Below, piece after piece: positions 1 to 5,184 of a stretch of 5,184 nucleotides of DNA (its first letter is position 1; every line of letters begins with the position of its first letter). Under the pieces are notes generated by a model that had not been told where the DNA came from, ran no database searches, and was given only the letters and a program-made list of their open reading frames with translations. Location: NCBI GenBank assembly GCA_035430965.1, contig DAOMHQ010000280.1:1-5184 (forward strand). The letters are read 5' to 3'. Source of the stretch: JAKPRU01 sp029568995 (lineage in GTDB: Bacteria; Hinthialibacterota; Hinthialibacteria; Hinthialibacterales; JAKPRU01). A program made the translations under genes and the position numbers.

Positions 1-35
1 GGGAGAGGGAGAAGAAGCCGTTGTGTTAGGGGGAA
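1..35. other. Short non-coding end after the last gene
   Basis: These 35 bases follow the stop codon of the propeller gene on the minus strand. They are pyrimidine-rich on that strand at the outer end. I see no hairpin with a T-run and no start of another gene, so whether the operon ends here cannot be decided. Confidence 0.4.
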
Positions 36-1742
36 TCAGCGATATTGCTCGCTTCTTTGAACGCAACTTGGACCGGAATCCAGCAAGCGAATGCGAAATC
101 CTTTGTGTACCGAGGTTTGTACGGTCCCGTAGGATGCGTAGATCCAACCGTCCGGTCCGACATTCGAGGCGGATTTGGGGCCATAGAAACCATGGATTGG
201 AACATCGCTGATCGGGACAGGCGGGAAGGTCAGTGCACGCCACCAGGTATCGCCGAAATCGTTTGTCGCATACAGGCGTGGGGGCTGCATCTGTCCATTA
301 CTTAGCGGCTCCATGCCATAAGGTAGATACTGGAAAAGGAGGACATTCCTCCTGTCGAGGAATTGGCCCCAGAACCAATTGCCTTTGTCCGCCCATGGAA
401 CGGGTGCGCCAGGTACATAATCCATGACCGTTGAAGTCCAGAAAGGCTCATCGCCGTAAATTGCTTCCTTTCCTTTCTCCCATCGGATGACTTTCTTAAA
501 TGCTCGATTCGTGTCCTGACCCAGGAACAGGTATTCGGGGGTGAAGGTAATTGCCGTGTATTGGGAATCCACCCCGGTCTCCAATGTGCGCCATGTGCCG
601 GGATCGCCGTTCTCTCTTGAAACGACCAGCCTGCCGACGTTGCCATCGCCAAAAGTCGCGTAGATATGGCCGGTGAACGGATCAACACCGATGTAATGGA
701 CATGATTATTGGGCGTGTCGCGATTGGTGTTCGGATTGGAGTAGACGAGTTCGAAGGAGTCACCCGGTCGGTTCTTTCGGTTGCTTCGCCAGATATTGCC
801 GGTAAACAGCGACGCGCTCTCGCCATCCCACTGAGATGTGTACTCGCCGATGAATACATTACTCTGAAAGTCTTCTGTCATTCGCCAGGCGGTTCCGGTG
901 GGCCATTGAAACCGAAGGGCGGTTTGCCAGGTATGTCCGCCATCGCGGCTTTCCAGGACCTGGCCGTGAACATTGCGGGAAAGGACGGATTGTTGGGTAG
1001 TCCACGGGCTGAAGTAGAGAATGCCTGACGAATCCTGGAAAATGCCGAATACAGGGCCATACGGCGGCTGCCCGCCGGGCGGAGGATAGAGAATGCGCCA
1101 GGTTTTTGCATCGTCGGTACTCTCCAGCACATAGCCCTCTTCTGTCCCGATGAGAATCCTGGCGTGATTGAGGGAGAAAGGGTCCTGTGCAACATAGGCG
1201 CAGGACATCGTGAATGGGTAACCGCGTGGATTGGAGCGGAAATCCAGGTCCTCTACTTCGAATTCGTACCCCTCAACCGATGGGTCCAGAACCAGGGCAT
1301 ATCGGCCTCCGTTGGGGGACAGAGATGCAACGCCGATGCGATATTGGAACGAAGGATGCAGAACAATGTTCTGGAGACGTGCCACCTCGATTCCGGGCGC
1401 GGGTGACAACGCGCGGTCCACTTCCTGCCAGGGTTCTTCGGAAGCGAAAAGCAGACTGCGTTTTTCCAGGATCAAGACCGGCGCAGAAAGATACGGGGGC
1501 TGCGGGTCCTGGCGCTGGTAGATGTGGCCGTACAGAGCGATACTGATTTGTTTTTGAACAACGGTCTCACGGACGGGGTAATAGAGAATCTCATCCGCAG
1601 ATTGCAGCATCGCAAGACGGATGTCGCCTGCGGTAATCTTGTCATTGTCCACAGGTTGCGAAGAAGAGTGGAGCGTGATCAAAAGAGACAAAAGAGTAAT
1701 AAACGATGCGGCTCGATAGAAATCGAAAGATATGACGTTCAC
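36..1742 (-). CDS. Exported Asp-box (BNR) beta-propeller protein of unknown function
   Basis: This 568-residue protein starts with GTG (1740-1742), overlapping the pilQ TGA as GTGA. The GTG is preferred because it gives a signal-peptide-like N-terminus (R10, hydrophobic 11-24, then polar); the next Met is residue 45 and would remove it. Upstream only a weak purine run is seen, so translation probably depends on ribosomes finishing pilQ. Four Asp-box motifs are visible: STDDAKTW (208-215), SRDGGHTW (265-272), a two-residue-longer variant SRENGDPGTW (375-384) and TNDFGDTW (493-500). A degenerate unit begins at S320. Asp boxes sit on turns in the blades of sialidase-like, BNR and YCF48-like propellers. 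No sialidase FRIP motif is seen, so an enzyme call is not supported. Residues 30-200 match nothing I recognise. Two cysteines (C181, C560) could form a disulfide. Location is inferred as periplasm or cell surface; a role in the pilus or secretin is suggested only by operon position. Confidence 0.72.
   Translation of the reverse strand: MNVISFDFYRAASFITLLSLLITLHSSSQPVDNDKITAGDIRLAMLQSADEILYYPVRETVVQKQISIALYGHIYQRQDPQPPYLSAPVLILEKRSLLFASEEPWQEVDRALSPAPGIEVARLQNIVLHPSFQYRIGVASLSPNGGRYALVLDPSVEGYEFEVEDLDFRSNPRGYPFTMSCAYVAQDPFSLNHARILIGTEEGYVLESTDDAKTWRILYPPPGGQPPYGPVFGIFQDSSGILYFSPWTTQQSVLSRNVHGQVLESRDGGHTWQTALRFQWPTGTAWRMTEDFQSNVFIGEYTSQWDGESASLFTGNIWRSNRKNRPGDSFELVYSNPNTNRDTPNNHVHYIGVDPFTGHIYATFGDGNVGRLVVSRENGDPGTWRTLETGVDSQYTAITFTPEYLFLGQDTNRAFKKVIRWEKGKEAIYGDEPFWTSTVMDYVPGAPVPWADKGNWFWGQFLDRRNVLLFQYLPYGMEPLSNGQMQPPRLYATNDFGDTWWRALTFPPVPISDVPIHGFYGPKSASNVGPDGWIYASYGTVQTSVHKGFRIRLLDSGPSCVQRSEQYR
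243..1121 (-). repeat. Asp-box (BNR) protein repeats within the beta-propeller gene
   Basis: The coding sequence carries four S/T-x-D/E-x-G-x-x-W type motifs at 1098-1121, 927-950, 591-620 and 243-266, in the order of translation. Spacing between starts is 57, 110 and 118 residues. This fits one blade of about 55-59 residues, with one degenerate blade missing its clear motif in each of the two long gaps. The first motif has Ala instead of Gly at the fifth position, the third is two residues longer, and the fourth begins with Thr. The repeats are at protein level only; I see no matching DNA-level repeat. Confidence 0.75.
1739..1742 (-). promoter_or_regulatory. GTGA stop-start junction between pilQ and the propeller gene
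   Basis: The minus-strand tetranucleotide GTGA contains the GTG start of the propeller gene and the TGA stop of pilQ. Only a weak purine stretch (GAAAGAA, about ten bases before the GTG) could serve as ribosome binding site. This suggests that the downstream gene is translated mainly by re-initiation after pilQ, tying its amount to that of the secretin. Confidence 0.65.
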
Positions 1743-3280
1743 TCGTTCAATTCTTTCGGAGATCGCGAGAACTTGTCCAGCACCTGTTGGGGGGCCTCGC
1801 CGGGGATCATTTCGGGATGGGAGGTGATGGGCGCGCCCATTTCATCGCTGATGATCGTGGGAGAGATCATAATCACGAGTTCCGATTGCTGCAATTCCCT
1901 GCTGGTATGGCGGAAAGGACGTCCCAGTACGGGAATATCCCCCAGGAGTGGAACACGCCTTTTGGAATTCGTTTCCTGTGTGGAAACGACACCGCCAATG
2001 ACTACCGTATCTCCATCACGAAGTGTGACAAACGACTCGACGGTACTGACATTGAGAGGCGGAACACCGCTGATTTGGTTCTGTTCGTAATTGATGCTGT
2101 CATTGCGGACCCGAATCACGAGACTGATCAGGGAATTGCTCAATACTCTAGGAGTCACACCCAGTTCCAGGGTGACCTGGCGATCCCGGAACGTGGCGTT
2201 GCCGTTGATATCCAGACCGGAAGGGATCTGGATTTCCTGCCCGGAAGAAATGAAGGCTTCCTTGTGATCCTGGGTGACGACACGCGGGCTGAAGAGAATC
2301 TGGGCATCACCGTCATCGATCAGGGCGGATAGAACAATATTGAAGTCGGTGAGTTGCCCGCTGACGTTAATATCCCGTCCGGAATCGCCGGAGAGGACAT
2401 TGCCGGGATCGGTTCGGGTCCGGTTATTCTGGTAGTCGAATGTTCCCCCGGTGCGGATTTTGTACACGCCGCCCCAGTCGACACCCATCTCGCGGAGAGC
2501 GTCCGAGGAGACCTTTACGATCTCCGTTTGGATGAGGATTTGAGGAACAGGTTTATCCAATGCGGTTACGAGTTGAGCGGCGGCATCGAGGATTTTCGGG
2601 GAACCGGTAAGAATCAGCTGATTGCTTCGGACATCCATGGTCACCCGCAGATTTTCTTCACCGAAAGCAGTCTGAAGGACCTTATCGAGCGGCGGTTCCT
2701 CGCTCTCTTTGCGTTGGACCCCACCCCCCACGGAAGCCGCTGAGCCGGCGATTTGAGATCCGCCGATATTCGTTTCCCCGGAGCCGGAGGAAAAGCCGGA
2801 ACTCAAGCCCCCCGATGAGGCTTGAGTAGAGAGCGTCGGCGATCCCAGGGGGATGAATTTCAGTTGGATCAGCCGGGTTTCCGTGGTTTCTTCCGGGGTG
2901 GGTTCCTGGGGTTTCGGGAAAACACGGGTCACACCGCCTTCCGTTTCGACCGACAGACCGGCGGTTTGCAGCAGGGATTGCCAAGCCTCCTGGAAGGGGA
3001 CTTTCTGGAGCAATAGATCAACCACGCCGGTGACATTCTTATCGACGACCAGGCTCATATCGGTGCTCTTGGCCAGCAAGCGCAGGGCATCGGCAATATT
3101 GACCTGAGGCATATTCACGGAGACGGTATCCTCTGTGCTGTCGGACGGCATTTCAATCCGAACGTCTTCCGGCGGTTCGGTTTCTTGTGAGAATCCGGGC
3201 GGGCAGAGCAACCACAGACCCGCAAGAACGGCGAGAAACGCCCGCGTCTTTCCTGTTCCGAAACATGCAAATCCGATCAT
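1739..3280 (-). CDS. pilQ: Type IV pilus outer-membrane secretin PilQ
   Basis: This is a 513-residue secretin that forms the outer-membrane channel for the pilus. A signal peptide covers about 1-31 (basic K11/R13, hydrophobic 14-26, cleavage probably after GFS). The first periplasmic domain (about 53-121) is of the secretin/TonB short N-terminal type, with VPFQEAWQSLLQTAGL. An N1-type domain spans about 136-245 and is interrupted by a Gly/Ser-rich insert at 146-188. The gate and barrel-forming secretin domain starts at about 247 and runs to 477, with LTDFNIVLSALIDDGDAQIL, the signature VPLLGDIPVLGRPF (443-456) and LVIMISPTII. A 36-residue polar tail follows. No AMIN domains are visible, so it is shorter than Neisseria or Pseudomonas PilQ. 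The ATG at 3278-3280 has GGAG (minus strand, 3289-3286) five bases upstream and overlaps the pilP stop. GspD is the alternative name; the pilMNOP neighbours and single N1-type domain favour PilQ. Confidence 0.94.
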   Translation of the reverse strand: MIGFACFGTGKTRAFLAVLAGLWLLCPPGFSQETEPPEDVRIEMPSDSTEDTVSVNMPQVNIADALRLLAKSTDMSLVVDKNVTGVVDLLLQKVPFQEAWQSLLQTAGLSVETEGGVTRVFPKPQEPTPEETTETRLIQLKFIPLGSPTLSTQASSGGLSSGFSSGSGETNIGGSQIAGSAASVGGGVQRKESEEPPLDKVLQTAFGEENLRVTMDVRSNQLILTGSPKILDAAAQLVTALDKPVPQILIQTEIVKVSSDALREMGVDWGGVYKIRTGGTFDYQNNRTRTDPGNVLSGDSGRDINVSGQLTDFNIVLSALIDDGDAQILFSPRVVTQDHKEAFISSGQEIQIPSGLDINGNATFRDRQVTLELGVTPRVLSNSLISLVIRVRNDSINYEQNQISGVPPLNVSTVESFVTLRDGDTVVIGGVVSTQETNSKRRVPLLGDIPVLGRPFRHTSRELQQSELVIMISPTIISDEMGAPITSHPEMIPGEAPQQVLDKFSRSPKELNE

Positions 3281-3744
3281 CGGTTCTCCGTGGCACTCTT
3301 GATTTCCGAATGTCCCAGCGTTTGTTTTACAACATCCGTTCCGTCGGACAGCGTTACTTCATCGAGCGTGATGGACATCACCGTGAATCCCTCCACGGTA
3401 TCACTGACAGACACGATCCGGTCTGCGAACATCGCCAGTTCCCTGATACCATGCACGATCACAATGGCGCGAAGATCCTCCAGGACAGGGGGCAGAATCC
3501 TCTCCATGGAGGTTCGGACCTGAGTCGGTTGCCAAGGGGTCCGGATGCCGGTTCCCATGGGGGGGATCGGTTCTGAGATGTTCAACGATTGGGATGCCTC
3601 TGCGACCGGCGATGCGGATTCTTGCTTGGGACGATATGACTGGAATGGATTGCGATGCGGGCCGGGAACCGCAAGGGAGGCGGTCGCGGACTGCACATCC
3701 GGCGGAGCGATCTGAAGGACCAGGATAAAACAGAACAGAGTCAT
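3277..3744 (-). CDS. pilP: PilP-like periplasmic linker protein with GspC/PilP homology-region domain
   Basis: This 155-residue exported protein lies between pilO and pilQ, the normal place of pilP. A hydrophobic N-terminus (about 3-13) looks like a signal peptide or anchor, but it has no positive charge before it and no lipobox cysteine after it; the only Cys is C5. Known PilP proteins are usually lipoproteins. After it comes RNPF (31-34), similar to the R-D-P-F motif near the PilP N-terminus. A Pro/Ser/Gln-rich linker spans about 35-80. A small beta domain at about 88-135 (LRAIVIVHGIRELAMF, then VEGFTVMSITLDEVTLSDG) follows the pattern of the PilP/GspC homology region, which binds the secretin N-domains. 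Its likely role is to connect PilN/PilO to PilQ. The stop overlaps the pilQ start as ATGA. The call relies strongly on gene order and the domain pattern; a GspC-like or GspB-like name is possible. Confidence 0.7.
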   Translation of the reverse strand: MTLFCFILVLQIAPPDVQSATASLAVPGPHRNPFQSYRPKQESASPVAEASQSLNISEPIPPMGTGIRTPWQPTQVRTSMERILPPVLEDLRAIVIVHGIRELAMFADRIVSVSDTVEGFTVMSITLDEVTLSDGTDVVKQTLGHSEIKSATENR

Positions 3745-3751
3745 ATCATTA

Positions 3752-3755
3752 TCCT
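3752..3755 (-). promoter_or_regulatory. Shine-Dalgarno for the pilP-like gene, overlapping the pilO stop
   Basis: The minus strand reads AGGA seven bases before the pilP-like ATG at 3742-3744, and its first bases are part of the pilO TAG. Another ATG five bases upstream (3747-3749) is out of frame and stops after two codons (ATG ATA TGA), so the site decides for 3744. This is the only junction in the operon without overlapping coding regions. Confidence 0.7.
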
Positions 3756-4335
3756 ATTTCGGAACGGATTCCCGGTACAGTCTGAAGAAGAGCGAGCCGG
3801 AAATTGTGTCGCCGTCTTCGTCTTCCGCCGTAAGAATCCAGTGGCTGATGTTATGGCGACAGGGGCTTTCATCCAGCCTCCGAAGCAGAGCGATCATCTC
3901 CTGATAGGAGCCTTTCAGTTCCACCCGATAGAGATACTGTGCCAGCACTCCGCCGGAGGCGCCCTCTTGCAGCCGGAATTCCTGGAGCGGATTCCGGTCG
4001 GGGGACTCGCCGCGCAACACATCCATAAGCATCTGTTCCCGACAGGCCAGCAGCAGGGCCATTCGTTGTTGACGAACCGCCTGAAGGCTTTTGTATTCCT
4101 CTTCGAACATCTTGATCTCTTTCCGGAGAGTTGGAATCTGTTCGATCATGGCGGATTGAGCCTGAATATCAGACTGAATTTCCTCAAGCGTTTGTTTCAG
4201 GGTTTTGGTTCGATTTGCCGATTGCACATTACCATAGTCCATGACGAAAAATCCGAACAATCCCAACATCAGGTATAGAATGAATTGAACCCGTTTCTCC
4301 GGAGCATCGCGGAACTGGCTGCGCAGAATTCCCAT
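3754..4335 (-). CDS. pilO: Type IV pilus inner-membrane assembly protein PilO
   Basis: This is a 193-residue bitopic membrane protein. A short basic cytoplasmic N-terminus (about 1-15) precedes one membrane helix at about 16-33. A long Gln/Glu/Lys-rich helical stretch at about 38-100 is a probable coiled coil. The C-terminal domain (about 130-188) contains LKGSYQEMIALLRRLDES, which resembles the PilO family segment in which a Gly follows a strand and precedes a helix. PilO dimerises with PilN through the coiled coil and periplasmic domain and holds the PilP linker. The start overlaps the pilN stop by one base (TGATG), with a strong tandem Shine-Dalgarno before it. Two cysteines (C98, C159) lie in the periplasmic part. 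Identification rests on topology, the C-terminal motif and position between pilN and pilP; sequence in the helical region is not diagnostic. A GspM-type protein is the main alternative. Confidence 0.82.
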   Translation of the reverse strand: MGILRSQFRDAPEKRVQFILYLMLGLFGFFVMDYGNVQSANRTKTLKQTLEEIQSDIQAQSAMIEQIPTLRKEIKMFEEEYKSLQAVRQQRMALLLACREQMLMDVLRGESPDRNPLQEFRLQEGASGGVLAQYLYRVELKGSYQEMIALLRRLDESPCRHNISHWILTAEDEDGDTISGSLFFRLYRESVPK

Positions 4336-4946
4336 CAGATTCCTTCTCCTTCGGGCAGCGCGACGGTGACGGTCTCTGTCGGAAGATGGATGGTGACATC
4401 AAACTGGACAGTCGGCGGAAATCCTCCTCCGCGCTGAATCGAACCCAAGGTGACGGCGTTCTCGCCGTATTGATTCTGCAAATTCCGCAGAACAAATTCT
4501 TTCATCCCCTGTTCGGACTGCGCGGTTGCCTCCAGGAGCAGCTGGCGGTCTTCCACCTTGCATTCCAGGCTCTTCAGCCAAACCTGTTCCGGGATGGAAA
4601 GGGTGATCTGCTCGACTATCGGGCAGATATTCAGATCGGCCAGGAGATTGAGCGAGAAATTCTTGTCCATGTCCTCCTTGATTTTTTGCAGATCCAGCTT
4701 CAGGGCATTGCGCTGATTTGCCAGATCCTGGAACTGCTTTAGTTCCGGTTCCATGGCCTTCCTGCGGATTTCGGCAAGTCGGATTTGTTTTTCCAGATCC
4801 CCCAGGCCGATCCGGAGAATCCAGGCCAATCCCACCGAAGCGATCAGGACTATCGCCGCCAGGATTCCAAATCGTTTCCAGAACGAGTGAATCGGCGCTT
4901 TTTCGGCGGTTCCTTTGGCAGTCGGCAGGAGGTTGATCTGTCTCAT
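4335..4946 (-). CDS. pilN: Type IV pilus inner-membrane assembly protein PilN
   Basis: This is a 203-residue bitopic inner-membrane protein, close to the usual PilN length. Residues 4-8 are INLLP, the conserved cytoplasmic motif by which PilN binds PilM. A single membrane helix follows at about 26-46. A charged helical stretch at about 50-96 is likely coiled coil, and the rest is a periplasmic ferredoxin-like domain ending in alternating hydrophobic strands (about 179-197). The family role is to pair with PilO in the inner membrane and pass signals or force between PilM and the periplasmic PilP/PilQ. The ATG at 4944-4946 is chosen because it gives the INLLP-bearing N-terminus and has GGAG (minus strand, 4957-4954) seven bases upstream. 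It overlaps the pilM stop as ATGA. Two cysteines (C108, C129) lie in the periplasmic part. A C-terminal GspL piece is an alternative, but the INLLP motif and separate PilM argue for PilN. Confidence 0.87.
   Translation of the reverse strand: MRQINLLPTAKGTAEKAPIHSFWKRFGILAAIVLIASVGLAWILRIGLGDLEKQIRLAEIRRKAMEPELKQFQDLANQRNALKLDLQKIKEDMDKNFSLNLLADLNICPIVEQITLSIPEQVWLKSLECKVEDRQLLLEATAQSEQGMKEFVLRNLQNQYGENAVTLGSIQRGGGFPPTVQFDVTIHLPTETVTVALPEGEGI
4341..4350 (-). promoter_or_regulatory. Tandem Shine-Dalgarno for pilO inside the end of pilN
   Basis: On the minus strand AGGAGAAGGA lies directly before ATCTGATG. It offers two purine-rich cores: AGGAG ten bases and AAGGA five bases before the pilO ATG. 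The same bases encode the last PilN residues EGEG, so the pilN tail doubles as the pilO ribosome binding site. This fixes the pilO start and suggests strong re-initiation at the TGATG junction. Confidence 0.75.
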
Positions 4947-5184
4947 CCGTTTTCTCCAAACCGCAGCGCCAATCCGGCGGCCACCGCCATTCGCGGGGAG
5001 GGAATCTGTTCCAATGCCTTCCGACTATCCGTTGTGTGCCGGAAGATCCGTTCCGGGAAGCAGTCCAGGATTTCGCAAGGAACACCGGACGCCCGTCCGA
5101 GATCGTCAGCCAGGCCGGGCTGCAAAGCGCCCCCGCCCGAAAGCATTACACGGTCCACGTGGACGGAGGTGATATGGATCCGGC
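4943..5184 (-). CDS. pilM: Type IV pilus assembly protein PilM, C-terminal fragment (5' end outside window)
   Basis: Only the last 79 complete codons are visible; the frame stays open to the right edge, so the gene starts outside the window. A GTG at 5156-5158 lies inside this open frame and reads as an internal Val, not a start. The fragment contains VMLSGGGALQPGL, the Gly-rich nucleotide-binding loop of the actin/FtsA/PilM fold near the family's C-terminus, and it ends with the typical MAVAAGLALRF just before the stop. In known systems PilM is a cytoplasmic actin-like protein that binds ATP and the N-terminal tail of PilN, linking the pilus motor side to the inner-membrane PilN/PilO complex. 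The next gene begins inside its stop codon (ATGA overlap) and encodes PilN with the PilM-binding motif, which supports the call. An FtsA-type protein would not be expected in this gene order. The N-terminal ATPase motifs cannot be checked. Confidence 0.87.
   Translation of the reverse strand, partial: RIHITSVHVDRVMLSGGGALQPGLADDLGRASGVPCEILDCFPERIFRHTTDSRKALEQIPSPRMAVAAGLALRFGENG

Noticed and set aside
1..35. Terminator after the last gene
   Set aside because: No stem-loop followed by a T-run is visible in the 35 bases available.
302..859. A second minus-strand frame of 185 codons inside the propeller gene
   Set aside because: It runs out of frame within a longer gene that carries Asp-box motifs, and its own translation is low in recognisable structure.
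36..1742. Annotation of the last gene as a sialidase
   Set aside because: Asp boxes are shared by many propeller proteins without enzyme activity. The FRIP motif is not seen and no arginine triad can be assigned from the sequence.
1524..2332. Overlapping plus-strand open frames opposite pilQ
   Set aside because: The minus strand encodes a clear secretin with its family signature over this stretch; the plus-strand frames show no domain and no convincing start signal.
3655..4278. Open frame of about 200 codons on the plus strand opposite pilO and pilP
   Set aside because: It lies antisense to two well-supported genes, shows no recognisable domain and looks like a by-product of their codon use.
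4399..5085. A second minus-strand frame of 228 codons across pilN and pilM
   Set aside because: It is rich in Arg, Pro and Gly as expected of an out-of-frame shadow, while the other frame gives clear PilM and PilN motifs.
5156..5158. GTG as the start of a small 71-residue gene
   Set aside because: The same frame continues upstream to the window edge without a stop and the encoded residues match the PilM C-terminal end, so it is an internal Val codon.

Overview
The window is the 3' part of a type IV pilus alignment operon. All six genes lie on the minus strand and are read from right to left. They cover everything except the last 35 bases at the left edge. The order is pilM (3' end only) - pilN - pilO - pilP-like - pilQ - a secreted beta-propeller protein of unknown role. 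This is the classical pilMNOPQ order, which points to a diderm bacterium with an outer-membrane secretin. The proteins are divergent. PilQ is short, with one N-terminal domain, no visible AMIN domains and a Gly/Ser-rich insert. The PilP-like protein has no lipobox and a GspC-like homology region. This suggests a lineage outside the well-studied Gammaproteobacteria, but I cannot name the phylum from this sequence.

Region by region: 4943-5184 encodes the C-terminal end of PilM, the actin-like cytoplasmic ATPase-fold protein. PilN (4335-4946) carries the INLLP motif that docks onto PilM, then one membrane helix. PilO (3754-4335) has one membrane helix, a coiled coil and a small C-terminal periplasmic domain. 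The PilP-like protein (3277-3744) would link the PilN/PilO inner-membrane pair to the secretin. PilQ (1739-3280) forms the outer-membrane channel. The last gene (36-1742) encodes an exported protein with at least four Asp-box (BNR) motifs spaced like propeller blades.

The genes are tightly packed: ATGA overlap for pilM/pilN, TGATG for pilN/pilO, a 9-base gap for pilO/pilP, ATGA for pilP/pilQ and GTGA for pilQ/propeller gene. This predicts one transcript with coupled translation, driven by a promoter beyond the right edge. I see no promoter, terminator, RNA gene, mobile element or CRISPR array inside the window. The point most worth following up is the propeller gene. It overlaps the pilQ stop codon, so it is probably made together with the secretin, yet it is not a known part of the pilus alignment complex.
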